64,000 nt of DNA from positions 496,001 through 560,000 of the forward strand of contig NZ_JAATJL010000001.1 in NCBI RefSeq assembly GCF_011927905.1, in the 5' to 3' direction. This document shows, piece by piece, positions 23,568-32,107 of the stretch; position 1 is the first letter of the stretch, and the number at the start of each line of letters is the position of its first letter. The notes under the pieces are model-generated. The model saw only the letters and a program-made list of their open reading frames with translations, made no database searches and had not been told where the DNA came from. The DNA comes from Arthrobacter pigmenti. GTDB lineage: Bacteria > Actinomycetota > Actinomycetes > Actinomycetales > Micrococcaceae. Made by a program: the position numbers and the translations under genes.

Positions 23568-24320
23568 CTAGGAGGACTTCTCCTTTGACAGTTCCATGAA
23601 CATGGTCCTGTGCAGCACATCGACATGCCCGCGCGCCACGTCTACGGATTCCCGCACATCCCGACGGCGCAGCGCATCGACCAGTGCAATGTGGTCCAGG
23701 TTCGCCCGGTGCAGTGCCTCGATGGGGTAGGGGATGAAGTGTTCGTACAGCTCAGTGAGCACAGAGCCGTAGCTTTCGACGGCGGTTCCCAGCTGGGACG
23801 CCCGTGCCACCAGGAGGTGGAAGCGTTTGTCGGCCTGATGGTACTGGGACCAGTTGGAAGCTTCAGCCATGTCACCGGTGAGCTGCTCCAGTTCGTCAAT
23901 GTCGGGATCTGTTGCGTTGACGGCCGCGAAGTGGGTGATCGCGCACTCCGCGAGCAGACGCCGATCCACCAGCGCATGGATCGCCGCCGGGGTGTCATCG
24001 GTTTCCCGCAGGCTCACCAGGGTGTCAGTTGGCGGGCTGTCCGAAACGAACGTGCCGCCGTCGCGCCCGCGGCGCCTCACAACGACGCCGGCCTCCGCCA
24101 GACTGGCCATCGCACGGCGTGCGGTCATCGGGCTGACGGACAGGCCGAGAGCGATTTCCTGCTGATCCGGGAGGCGTTCGCCGGGCTTGAGCAGACCCAG
24201 GGAGATTGCCATGGCGATGCGCGCGCGCACGGCGTCGATCGCTGAACGGCGACCTACCCCTGCCACGGCTGTGGCACTCAGCGGCGCGGAGTCCTCCTGG
24301 GACGGGGAAAGGCTGCTCAT
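23568..24320 (-). CDS. GntR-family (FadR-like) transcriptional regulator
   Basis: A 250-residue regulator. It has an N-terminal winged helix (LKPGERLPDQQEIALGLSVS, then MTARRAMASLAEAGVVVRRRGRDGGTFV) and a C-terminal FCD-type all-helical ligand domain with acidic and His residues (DKRFHLLVARA, ARGHVDVLHR) that usually bind a metal and a carboxylate. It is divergent from a nitrilase-permease operon with a perfect dyad between them and most probably represses it. The start codon is the first of the frame; an inner start is possible because about 20 N-terminal residues are not conserved. Confidence 0.88.
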   Translation of the reverse strand: MSSLSPSQEDSAPLSATAVAGVGRRSAIDAVRARIAMAISLGLLKPGERLPDQQEIALGLSVSPMTARRAMASLAEAGVVVRRRGRDGGTFVSDSPPTDTLVSLRETDDTPAAIHALVDRRLLAECAITHFAAVNATDPDIDELEQLTGDMAEASNWSQYHQADKRFHLLVARASQLGTAVESYGSVLTELYEHFIPYPIEALHRANLDHIALVDALRRRDVRESVDVARGHVDVLHRTMFMELSKEKSS

Positions 24321-24355
24321 CTATTCAGCCTAGCGATGCGCGAACACATGTCTTG

Positions 24356-24380
24356 ATATTAGCTCAAAGTGAGCTAATAT
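24356..24380. promoter_or_regulatory. GntR operator
   Basis: ATATTAGCTCA (24356-24366) and TGAGCTAATAT (24370-24380) are perfect 11-bp complements around AAG. The dyad lies between the divergent GntR gene and the nitrilase operon, 36 bp from each start. Confidence 0.75.
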
Positions 24381-24417
24381 TGCGTAAGTCACATTCGTTC
24401 AGCTCGAAAGCGATCCC

Positions 24418-25308
24418 ATGCCCGAGAAACTGCCACTGCTTGCGCTGCAGTCCGAGCCCCGCCAAATAGGGGAACCGATTAGTGCATTCGCTGGGGAGCT
24501 TGAAGACGCACTGCGCATCGACCCGGACGCGAAGCTGCTCATCTTTCCGGAACTTCACCTGTTCGGGGACGGACACCCTGACCGGCAGCGTACGGAAGCC
24601 TTGCAGGATGCAGCGCAGCCGCTCAATGGACCGTTAGTGAAGGAACTGAGCGAGCTTGCGGGTGATCTGAAGATCTGGCTGGTGCCCGGAAGCGTGTGCG
24701 AGCGCGGACCGAATGGCGAATTGTTCAACACCCAGGTGGTGTTTTCCCCTGAGGGCCGGCTGGCGGGAAGCTACCGCAAGATCTTCCCGTGGCGTCCCTT
24801 CGAGCCGTACGATCCCGGCGACAGCTTCGTCACAGTGGACCTCGAAGGGTACGGGCGGGCCGGTTTGTCGATCTGCTACGACGCCTGGTTCCCGGAGGTC
24901 AGCCGACAGTTGGCCTGGATGGGTGCCGAGGTGATTATCAACGTCGTAAAGACGACGACGCCGGACCGTGAGCATGAGCTGATCCTCGCCAGGGCGAACG
25001 CCATCTCCAACCAGGTCTTCATTGTCAGCGTCAACTGTGCGGGACCTACCGGCCGCGGCCAGAGCCTCATCGTCGGACCCGAGGGCGAGGTGCTCCGCCA
25101 GCTCGGCGAAGATCCCGGGACGCTCTCGATGTCCCTTGACCTGGGTGAAGTTGAACGGGTGCGCGCGCATGGCACTGCGGGCCTGAACCGCATGTGGGCG
25201 CAGTTCCGTTCCCATGAAGCGCCGATAGAACTGCCGGTTTACAACGGCCGAATCAATCCATCTACCTGGACCCCCGAGGTCCACCGCACGTCAGGATCAA
25301 CGCAATGA
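24418..25308 (+). CDS. carbon-nitrogen hydrolase (nitrilase superfamily)
   Basis: A 296-residue hydrolase with the Glu-Lys-Cys triad in place: Glu45 in IFPELHLFG, Lys121 in GSYRKIFPWRPFEP, and Cys153 in LSICYDAWFPE, followed by the ILARANAISNQVFIVSVN helix. The superfamily cleaves amides, N-carbamoyl groups or nitriles. The sequence does not decide between these; the AISNQ and PTGRGQS segments suit an aliphatic amidase or N-carbamoyl amidohydrolase. The ATG at 24418 follows AGCTCGAAAGCG. The stop overlaps the permease start by four bases, so enzyme and importer form one unit under the GntR regulator. Confidence 0.88.
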   Translation: MPEKLPLLALQSEPRQIGEPISAFAGELEDALRIDPDAKLLIFPELHLFGDGHPDRQRTEALQDAAQPLNGPLVKELSELAGDLKIWLVPGSVCERGPNGELFNTQVVFSPEGRLAGSYRKIFPWRPFEPYDPGDSFVTVDLEGYGRAGLSICYDAWFPEVSRQLAWMGAEVIINVVKTTTPDREHELILARANAISNQVFIVSVNCAGPTGRGQSLIVGPEGEVLRQLGEDPGTLSMSLDLGEVERVRAHGTAGLNRMWAQFRSHEAPIELPVYNGRINPSTWTPEVHRTSGSTQ

Positions 25309-26648
25309 CGCAGCCGATTCAGCTCACCCGCACACTCAAGCTGCCTTCGCTGGTTCTCTTCGGGCTGGCCTATCTGACGCCGCTGATCGTGCTGGCTATT
25401 TTTGGAGTCATCGCGGAAGCAACGGGCGGCGCTTCTCCCTCGGCCTATCTGCTCGCGCTCACGGCCATGCTCTTCACCGCGCACAGCTATGGTCGAATGG
25501 CCATCGCCTACCCGGTTGCCGGCTCCGCCTACACCTACGTGCGCCAGTCCATCGAGCCCCGGACAGGGTTCCTGGTGGGGTGGGCCATCCTGTTGGATTA
25601 CCTGTTCCTGCCCATGGTGATCTGGCTGATCGGCGGTTCCTACCTCAACGCCCAATTCCCCGGTGTGCCGATCGCGGTCTGGATCCTGGCGTTCGTACTG
25701 GTGACCACGGCGCTGAACGTCATCGGTATCAAGGTGGCCGAAAAGGCCAACTTCCTGCTGATGGCATTCCAGCTGCTGGTGATCGTCATCTTCGTTGCGC
25801 TGACCATTGGCACCCTGCTGTCGACGTCGGGTGCGTCAGGCCTGGTCAGCAGCGAACCGTTCTTCAACAGCACCGCCAGCCTTGGAACAATTGCCGCAGG
25901 CGCCGCAATTGCGGCTTATTCCTTCCTCGGATTCGACGCCGTTACCACCCTCACCGAGGAGACCGTCGAACCCCGCAAGAACATGCCGAGGGCGATCATG
26001 CTCATCGCCCTGATCGGCGGTGCAATCTTCGTGGTTGTTTCCTACTTCACGCAGCTCATCCGGCCCGGCGGAACGTTCGAGGACTCGGCATCCCTGGCAT
26101 CTGACATCGCCCTCCAAATTGGAGGCCAGTTGTTCGCGGCAGTGTTCCTCGCAGGTCTGGTTGTAGCCCAGTTCGCCTCCGGCCTGGCTGCCCAGGCCAG
26201 CGCGTCCCGTTTGCTGTACGCCATGGGCCGCGATGCGGTTCTTCCCCGCCGGGTCTTCGGCAGGCTGAGTGAGAAGTACCGCACACCGATCCTGAACCTC
26301 GCGATCACCGGCGCGGTAGGCCTGGTGGCGATCTTCCTCGACGTTGCCACCTCCACCTCCTTCATCAACTTCGGGGCGTTCACGGCGTTCACGCTCGTCA
26401 ACGTGTCGGTCATCGCCTACTGGCTCCGCCAGCGCAGACAGGGCAACAAGCTGAACCGCATTTCCTACGTGGCACTCCCGGCAGTGGGGGCTGTGATCGA
26501 TGCGTTCCTGCTGACCCAGCTCGACCCGACGGCGATTACGCTCGGGCTCATCTGGCTTGCACTCGGAGTGGTGCTGCTCGGCGTGACGACGCGCGGGTTC
26601 AGGCAGGCGCCGCCGGAAATGTCCAGGACCGAGGAGGCGCAGGTCTGA
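25305..26648 (+). CDS. APC-superfamily amino acid/polyamine permease
   Basis: A 447-residue permease with 12 hydrophobic helices. It opens LKLPSLVLFGLAYLTPLIVLAIFG and has the APC signature YPVAGSAYTYVRQSIEPRTGFLVGWAILLDY near residues 66-96, with FDAVTTLTEETVEPRKNMPRAIM near 205-227. Substrates of this subgroup are amines or amino acids such as putrescine. Overlap with the nitrilase (ATGA) implies that imported material is the hydrolase substrate or that the product is shared. The operon ends here. Confidence 0.88.
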   Translation: MTQPIQLTRTLKLPSLVLFGLAYLTPLIVLAIFGVIAEATGGASPSAYLLALTAMLFTAHSYGRMAIAYPVAGSAYTYVRQSIEPRTGFLVGWAILLDYLFLPMVIWLIGGSYLNAQFPGVPIAVWILAFVLVTTALNVIGIKVAEKANFLLMAFQLLVIVIFVALTIGTLLSTSGASGLVSSEPFFNSTASLGTIAAGAAIAAYSFLGFDAVTTLTEETVEPRKNMPRAIMLIALIGGAIFVVVSYFTQLIRPGGTFEDSASLASDIALQIGGQLFAAVFLAGLVVAQFASGLAAQASASRLLYAMGRDAVLPRRVFGRLSEKYRTPILNLAITGAVGLVAIFLDVATSTSFINFGAFTAFTLVNVSVIAYWLRQRRQGNKLNRISYVALPAVGAVIDAFLLTQLDPTAITLGLIWLALGVVLLGVTTRGFRQAPPEMSRTEEAQV

Positions 26649-26741
26649 GTTTCCTGCACCTCTCCTGTGCCAATCCTTGGCCTGCGCGGTGCCCGAATCC
26701 ACTAGCGTGTTGCCTAAACCGGATGTAAGCATGGGGGAATC

Positions 26742-27548
26742 ATGGCGGCAGGAGAGGGTGCGTCGGACCGCGCACGCCAGGCGGGCGAAAGGGTCGAACG
26801 GCTGCGGCAACAGCTGCAGCAGGCCGAGCGCGCCCAACGGGCGTGGGAGGCCGGTGCCCTCGGCGAGGCGCTCGTCGCGGAGCGTCTGCGTGAACTGGAG
26901 GATGACGGCTGGTTCTTCCTCCACGACGTGCACTGGCCGGGCCGGCCCAAAGCGAACCTTGACCATATCGCGATCGGGCCGGGCGGCGTCGTCGTTATTG
27001 ATGCCAAGAACTGGACCGGGATCGTTCAGCTCCACCACGGCGAACTCCGCCAGAACGGTTACCGGCGCACCTCGACGGTCGACTCGGTCCTGGAACAGGC
27101 GGGCGCCGTCGCGGTGTTGCTCGAGCCGCAGCACCGGCAGTCCGTCTCAGGGTGGCTGTGCCTGGTGGGGCAGCCGGAACTGCGCGGAACCACGAAGAAC
27201 GGCGTGCGGATCCAGGGCCTGAACGGCCTTTCCGACGCCCTGCGGACCCTCCCCCCGGTGCTCGACGCTACGACCGTGCGCGCAATCCGCGGCTACCTCG
27301 AGCAACTCCTCGGCGGTTCGCGCAGCCCCGGCCTCTGGACCACGGCCCAACTGGCGGCCACGAACAAGAACGACGCCGCGTCGTCGACACTCACCACCCG
27401 CCGCACCGCTTCCCGCGCCCAGCCCGTTCGACAGCACTCGACCCGCCGCCGCACACGAAAGCATCTGAGCGTGACCGGTGCGGTGATCCGGTTGTCGCTG
27501 GTTGCCATCGGAATCGTGGTGCTGCTGAACATCTACCAGGGGTTGTAG
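26742..27548 (+). CDS. NERD-domain protein with C-terminal membrane anchor
   Basis: A 268-residue protein. Residues about 1-35 form a coiled coil (RARQAGERVERLRQQLQQAE). The NERD (nuclease-related) domain follows, with the core LDHIAIGPGGVVVIDAKNWTG, the Asp and Lys arrangement of a PD-(D/E)xK fold. A basic linker (RRTASRAQPVRQHSTRRRTR) leads to a single C-terminal helix, LSVTGAVIRLSLVAIGIVVLL. NERD proteins are predicted DNA-processing enzymes of unknown role. It is followed 35 bases later by the SQR-like gene. Confidence 0.82.
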   Translation: MAAGEGASDRARQAGERVERLRQQLQQAERAQRAWEAGALGEALVAERLRELEDDGWFFLHDVHWPGRPKANLDHIAIGPGGVVVIDAKNWTGIVQLHHGELRQNGYRRTSTVDSVLEQAGAVAVLLEPQHRQSVSGWLCLVGQPELRGTTKNGVRIQGLNGLSDALRTLPPVLDATTVRAIRGYLEQLLGGSRSPGLWTTAQLAATNKNDAASSTLTTRRTASRAQPVRQHSTRRRTRKHLSVTGAVIRLSLVAIGIVVLLNIYQGL

Positions 27549-27583
27549 GGTCGATTGACAAGTCTTCAACCCCAGGAGCACAG

Positions 27584-28840
27584 ATGGCACAGCACGACGA
27601 CGACGGCGCCCGCGCCACCCAGCCCCACCGCGGCCCGGATTCGGGCCACCAGTCGCCGCATCACCAGGTCCTGATCATTGGCGGCGGCAACGCGGGTATC
27701 TCCCTGGCCGCCCGGCTGAAGCGCTACCGGGTGAGGGGCATCGCCGTTGTCGATCCCAGCGAGCAGCACCTGTACCAGCCGTTCTTCTCGCACATCGCAG
27801 GCGGGACAGCGAAGGCCGAATCGGCGGTCCGTCCGCAGGAAAGCGTAATTCCGAAGGGTGTCACCTGGCTTCGTGATGCCGCCACCGGCATTGACCCGGA
27901 ATCGAAGACCGTAACGCTGGGCTCCGGACGCTCCATCACGTATGAGCACCTGGTCATCTGCCCCGGCATCCAGAAGAACTGGGACGGCATTCCCGGGCTG
28001 CAGGACGCACTCGATTCGGCGCACGGCGCCTCGAACTACAGCATCGACCTCGCCGTGAAGGCGTGGCGCCTGCTCAGTACCCTGCGCTCAGGCACCGCAG
28101 TTTTCGCCACGCCGGACGGGCCCATCACGTGCGGCGGTGCGGCACAGAAACCCATGTACCTGGCGTGCGACTACTGGCGCTCGCAGGGCGTCCTGCAGGA
28201 TATCCGCGTGGTCCTGGCGGTGCCCACACAGACGGTGTACGGCGTCGAAATCGTTGACGAAGAGCTGAACCGGAAGATCGCCGAATACGGGATCGAGCTG
28301 CGCTGCAGCACCGAGCTGGAGTCCGTCGACGCCGGGACCCACACAGCAACCCTTCGGAACAACGCGGACGGCTCGTCGGAGCAGCTCCAGTACGACGTCC
28401 TTCACGCCGTGCCGCCGCAGTCCGCGCCCGGCTGGATCCGGGACACCGGCCTGGCCGACGACGACGGTTTCGTTGCCGTCGACCGCTCCACCCTCCAACA
28501 CGTCACTTACTCGACGGTGTGGTCGCTCGGTGATGCCGCCGGCACCCGCAACTCGAAGTCCGGTGCCGCACTCCGGCAGCAGACCAAGGTGGTCGCGAAG
28601 AACCTCAAGGCCGTGCTGGACGGGCATTCGCCCACCCAGCAGTACAACGGCTACGGTGCGTGCCCGATCACGGTCAGCCGGTCAACCGTGGTGCTTGCCG
28701 AGTTCGACGACGCCCGCACACCCAAACCCACAGTCCCGGGTTGGAAGGGGCTCGCGAAGGAACGCCGCCTCACCTGGCTTGTGGAGCGGTACGGGTTCAT
28801 CCGGCTCTACTGGTACGGAATCCTGAAGGGCTGGGCTTAG
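27584..28840 (+). CDS. sulfide:quinone oxidoreductase-like flavoprotein
   Basis: A 418-residue FAD-dependent oxidoreductase. The dinucleotide motif VLIIGGGNAGISLAARL starts at about residue 28, after a His-rich leader. HLYQPFFSHIAGG and ICPGIQKNWDGIPGL are typical of SQR. Cysteines are retained in TCGGAAQKPMYLA and GACPITVS, the positions of the SQR redox pair, while no third cysteine is at the usual N-terminal site. It would oxidise sulfide or a persulfide and pass electrons to quinone at the membrane. The ATG at 27584 has CCAGGAG upstream. No rhodanese or dioxygenase gene is adjacent. Its end overlaps the sigma-factor end by four bases. Confidence 0.82.
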   Translation: MAQHDDDGARATQPHRGPDSGHQSPHHQVLIIGGGNAGISLAARLKRYRVRGIAVVDPSEQHLYQPFFSHIAGGTAKAESAVRPQESVIPKGVTWLRDAATGIDPESKTVTLGSGRSITYEHLVICPGIQKNWDGIPGLQDALDSAHGASNYSIDLAVKAWRLLSTLRSGTAVFATPDGPITCGGAAQKPMYLACDYWRSQGVLQDIRVVLAVPTQTVYGVEIVDEELNRKIAEYGIELRCSTELESVDAGTHTATLRNNADGSSEQLQYDVLHAVPPQSAPGWIRDTGLADDDGFVAVDRSTLQHVTYSTVWSLGDAAGTRNSKSGAALRQQTKVVAKNLKAVLDGHSPTQQYNGYGACPITVSRSTVVLAEFDDARTPKPTVPGWKGLAKERRLTWLVERYGFIRLYWYGILKGWA

Positions 28841-29427
28841 GATCCCGGATCCATGCATGACCGCAGCCGCTGGATTCCTGAACGGATCCGGGTCTTGACG
28901 GTTGGTACAGGAACGTTGAGGTGCTCAGCAACCTGGGTGTAGGTGAGGCATTCGTAGTAGGCCAGGTTGATCGCTTCGCGCTGAAGCGGGCTGAGTTGTT
29001 CCAGGCACTCTACAACACGCGCCGCTTCCATTCGGTCCGATACCGCGTCGGCAACCACGTCCCGGTCCGGAAGATAGTGCTTGATGCCCCAGGCTGCTTC
29101 CCGTGCAGTTCCGCTGTGTTCTGACCGGACCTTATCCACGGCCCTGCGGTGGGCGATGGTCATCAGCCATGCCATCGGGCTCCCGACGGCCGGATCATAC
29201 CTGTGCGCTTGTTCCCACACCATGAGGAAGACGTCCTGGGTGGTTTCCTCGCTCAGCTCCGGGTCCACGATGGTGCGTCGGGCAAGCCCGTAGACGCGCT
29301 TGTGAGTGCGGTGATACAGGTCAGCGAACGCTGCCCGATTGCCCTCTGCGGTGCGGCGGATCAACCCGACGAGCTCCGCGGCATCACCCGCCGCGGCTCC
29401 GCGATAGTTCGGGTCCGTGGACGTCAT
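28837..29427 (-). CDS. sigK: ECF RNA polymerase sigma factor, SigK-like
   Basis: A 196-residue ECF sigma factor. Region 2 holds FADLYHRTHKRVYGLARRTI, the core-binding DPELSEETTQDVFLMVWEQ and the -10 recognition segment GSPMAWLMTIAHRRAVDKVRS. Region 4 is LSPLQREAINLAYYECLTYT followed by QVAEHLNVPVPTVKTRIRSG. The length and the AYYECLTYTQVAEHL segment are those of the SigK group. SigK usually sits beside its anti-sigma RskA, but no such gene follows here; the neighbours are an SQR-like gene and a methyltransferase. The symbol is by similarity. Confidence 0.85.
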   Translation of the reverse strand: MTSTDPNYRGAAAGDAAELVGLIRRTAEGNRAAFADLYHRTHKRVYGLARRTIVDPELSEETTQDVFLMVWEQAHRYDPAVGSPMAWLMTIAHRRAVDKVRSEHSGTAREAAWGIKHYLPDRDVVADAVSDRMEAARVVECLEQLSPLQREAINLAYYECLTYTQVAEHLNVPVPTVKTRIRSGIQRLRSCMDPGS

Positions 29428-29685
29428 GTCGGCCCCGCAAGCACGCGCAATACCGAACTTGAGAAGAAGGCACCGGCTTTGCAGCCCGGTGTATAGCGTC
29501 TACCCATAGACGGTTCTCTTCGTGTGCAGCTCCCATGCGGTCAGATGAGAGCGAACAAGAACAGTTCCGACGGTAACCGAGGCCGTCTTCGACCAACATA
29601 CCGCACGAAATCGCGCACGTCATGAGTTAGTTAGCTTGTCGAACTATCTCCCCGCGCTGTACCTAGACAACGAAACCGTTGACCC

Positions 29686-30324
29686 CTACCCCACACGCCG
29701 GCCGCGATACACCGCGTCGGCGACGGCCAGCTTGGCGCCGTCAGGCCCGCTCGCTTCACGAGGCCTGTCCTCGGCCACCACTGTCTCCCAGCCCGGGCCG
29801 AGTAACTGCACAATGTCTTCCGCCGTGAAGTAGAGGTCCTGGTGCACCGGGCGCCGCGCTTCGCTTTGCAGGTCCGAGAGCGAGTGCCCGACAATCAGCA
29901 ACGTTCCATTGGGAGCCACGGCCTCGGCGAAGCGTTCGAAGAGCGGTACCCGTTGCTCCGTGGGCAGGTGCATGTACTGTGCCGTCACCAGATCGAAGGC
30001 CTGTGCAGGAGGAGTCCATTCGGTGAGGTCGTGGTGGGCCCAGCTCACGGGCGGGTGGCCGTCGTCGAGCCCGCCTTCGTGCTCCGCCGCGCGGGCCAGC
30101 GCCACCGACGAGATGTCGACGCCGGTGACCTGCCACCCGCGGCCGGCAAGCCACAGTGCGTCCGCGCCTTCGCCGCAGCCGACGTCGAGCGCCGTTCCAG
30201 GTTCCAGGTCGGAGGCCTCCGCGACGAGTTGCGGGTTCGGATTTCCGCTCCAGATCCGATGCTTCTCGCCGTAGCGGGCGTCCCAGAAGGATTCGTCGTA
30301 GACGGGGGTGTCATGGGTGTGCAT
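29686..30324 (-). CDS. class I SAM-dependent methyltransferase
   Basis: A 212-residue methyltransferase of the TehB/thiopurine-like kind. It opens YDESFWDARYGEKHRIWSGNPNPQLVAEA, then motif I ALDVGCGEGADALWLAGRGW, motif II VTGVDIS, and FDLVTAQYMHLP. The ATG at 30324 overlaps the stop of the flavoprotein gene (ATGA), and AAGGG lies upstream, so the two are translationally coupled. Together with the thioredoxin-reductase-like partner it suggests methylation and redox handling of a toxic thiol, tellurite or similar compound. That role is inference. Confidence 0.85.
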   Translation of the reverse strand: MHTHDTPVYDESFWDARYGEKHRIWSGNPNPQLVAEASDLEPGTALDVGCGEGADALWLAGRGWQVTGVDISSVALARAAEHEGGLDDGHPPVSWAHHDLTEWTPPAQAFDLVTAQYMHLPTEQRVPLFERFAEAVAPNGTLLIVGHSLSDLQSEARRPVHQDLYFTAEDIVQLLGPGWETVVAEDRPREASGPDGAKLAVADAVYRGRRVG

Positions 30325-31316
30325 CAGGAAACCCTTTCTTCGATTGTGTTCACTCGAGCCCGGTAAGCAGTCAGGTCGGCTTCCAGTTCTTCTGCCATGA
30401 GGGAGTTGTTGATCGCAACTGCGGCTGTGGAACCCGAAGCCGCGGACGGCAGCACTTGCAGCATCAGGTTCGCAACGTTCCCGGCTGCCCAGACGCCGTC
30501 GACCTTCGTGGCGCCCATCTCGTCCACCTCGAAGTGCTCTCCCACGCCCATCGGATGCTGGACCGGGACCAGGCCCAGCCCGGTGAAGATGCCCGTGTTC
30601 GCAACGAACCGCGGCGCGACGGTGAGGGCTTCGATGGGAACAGTGCGACCGTCGGCGAGTTCCACGCCGGCGAGGCGGCCGCCGTCGTCGTTCTGGAGGT
30701 TGGTAACCGCACCGTCCACAACGGTGATGCCCCGGGCAGCGAACTGCTCCCACTCGGTTTCGCCGGGCTCAACCGTGTTGTTGAGGAAGAGTGTGATGCG
30801 GCTGCTCCATTGCCGGAACAGGAGCGCCTGATGGAGGGCCATCGGGCTGGTGGCGAGGATTCCGATCGCGCGGTCGCGGACTTCCCACCCGTGGCAGAAC
30901 GGGCAGTGGATGACGTCCCTGCCCCAGTGCTCGCGAAGGCCCGGGATGTTGGGGAGTTGGTCCGTCAGGCCGGTGGTCAGGAGCAGTCGGCGGGAGCGCA
31001 GAATCGAGCCGTCCTGGAGGGTGGTGCGGAAGCGGTAGCGGGGATCGTTGTGGTGTGCTGCGTCGGTCACGGTGCCGGGGATGATGGTGCCGCCGTAGGA
31101 TTCGACCTCGGTGCGGCCGATTTTCAGGAGTTCTGCGGGGCTCATGCCCTCGCTGGTGAGGAAGCCGTGAACGCCGTCGGCGGGGGCGTTGCGTGGGCGG
31201 CCGGAGTCGACGACGGCGACACTCCGGCGGGTGCGCCCGAGCATCAGGGCGGCGCTGAGGCCGGCGGATCCACCGCCGATAACAACGACATCGAATGTGT
31301 TCGGAGAATCAATCAT
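30324..31316 (-). CDS. thioredoxin-reductase-like FAD/NAD(P) oxidoreductase
   Basis: A 330-residue flavoprotein. The FAD motif VVVIGGGSAGLSAALMLGR is near residue 9, the redox pair CPFC lies in VIHCPFCHGWEVRDRAIGIL, and a C-terminal FAD motif reads VDGVWAAGNVANLMLQ. The order and CPFCHG context match the actinobacterial TrxB-like family found beside XRE-cupin regulators rather than housekeeping TrxB (CATC). It would reduce a disulfide or another small substrate with NADPH. The ATG at 31316 gives the family start. It forms an operon with the methyltransferase and is divergent from the XRE-cupin gene. Confidence 0.85.
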   Translation of the reverse strand: MIDSPNTFDVVVIGGGSAGLSAALMLGRTRRSVAVVDSGRPRNAPADGVHGFLTSEGMSPAELLKIGRTEVESYGGTIIPGTVTDAAHHNDPRYRFRTTLQDGSILRSRRLLLTTGLTDQLPNIPGLREHWGRDVIHCPFCHGWEVRDRAIGILATSPMALHQALLFRQWSSRITLFLNNTVEPGETEWEQFAARGITVVDGAVTNLQNDDGGRLAGVELADGRTVPIEALTVAPRFVANTGIFTGLGLVPVQHPMGVGEHFEVDEMGATKVDGVWAAGNVANLMLQVLPSAASGSTAAVAINNSLMAEELEADLTAYRARVNTIEERVS

Positions 31317-31346
31317 GTATTCAGGATGGAACGCAATCCGCAAAGT

Positions 31347-31362
31347 AGCAAGAATGCTTGCT
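31347..31362. promoter_or_regulatory. operator-like palindrome for the XRE-cupin regulator
   Basis: AGCAAG (31347-31352) and CTTGCT (31357-31362) flank AATG in the 65-bp gap between the divergent flavoprotein and regulator genes. The position suits repression of both. Confidence 0.5.
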
Positions 31363-31381
31363 GAAGTGGCAAAATAGGTCC

Positions 31382-31960
31382 ATGACGGAAGACATTGGTG
31401 AAGCACTGGCGGCAGTGGGCCCGCGGTTGAAGGCGTTGCGGGTGAAGCGGGATGTGACGCTGCAGTCGCTCTCGGAATCGACCGGCATTTCCGTGAGCAC
31501 GCTCTCGCGCCTGGAGGCCGGCCAGCGCAAACCGAACCTGGAGTTGCTCCTTCCGTTGGCGCAGGCACATCAGGTCCCACTCGATGAGCTGGTGGGCGCA
31601 CCGACCACGGGTGATCCGCGGGTCCACCTCCGGCCGATCGACGTGGGCCGCGCCACCGTCATTCCGCTCACCAAGCGGCCGGGTGGAATCCAGGCGTACA
31701 AGTACGTGCTGCCGGCCGATATGCCGCGCGAGGAGCCGGACCTCAAGGTCCACGAGGGCTACGAGTGGCTGTACGTGTTGAACGGGAACCTGCGGATGAT
31801 CCTGGGCGAGCTGGACCTGGTCCTGCCGGCCGGTGAAGCGGCGGAGTTTGATACCCGCGTGCCGCACTGGTTCGGAAGGGCGGATAACGACCCCGTCGAG
31901 TTCCTCAGCCTCTTCGGCCGCCAGGGGGAGCGGCTGCACCTGCGGGCGAAGAGTACCTAG
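31382..31960 (+). CDS. XRE-family regulator with cupin domain
   Basis: A 192-residue regulator. The N-terminal HTH is KRDVTLQSLSESTGISVSTL followed by SRLEAGQRKPNLELLLPLA. The C-terminal cupin has HEGYEWLYVLNGNLRMILGELDLVL and GEAAEFDTRVPHWF. Such proteins sense a small ligand or a redox signal in the cupin barrel. The gene is divergent from the flavoprotein-methyltransferase pair with a palindrome between them. The ATG at 31382 lacks a strong ribosome binding site. Confidence 0.88.
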   Translation: MTEDIGEALAAVGPRLKALRVKRDVTLQSLSESTGISVSTLSRLEAGQRKPNLELLLPLAQAHQVPLDELVGAPTTGDPRVHLRPIDVGRATVIPLTKRPGGIQAYKYVLPADMPREEPDLKVHEGYEWLYVLNGNLRMILGELDLVLPAGEAAEFDTRVPHWFGRADNDPVEFLSLFGRQGERLHLRAKST

Positions 31961-32107
31961 CCGCGTACGCCGTGCTGCTCAGGCAGCGTAGGGGCGGTTG
32001 CCGTTTCGAAGAACCGCCTGCACTGCACTCATCGCATGCGTTGAGAGCAAAATGCGTGCTGCCTGCACTTTCCGACAAGGACCATAAGCCTCCTGCCGCC
32101 GATGCGC

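Noticed and set aside
25836-27134. 432-codon minus-strand frame across the permease and NERD genes
   Set aside because: It spans two well-supported genes on the other strand and reads as low-complexity His/Gln/Arg-rich sequence.
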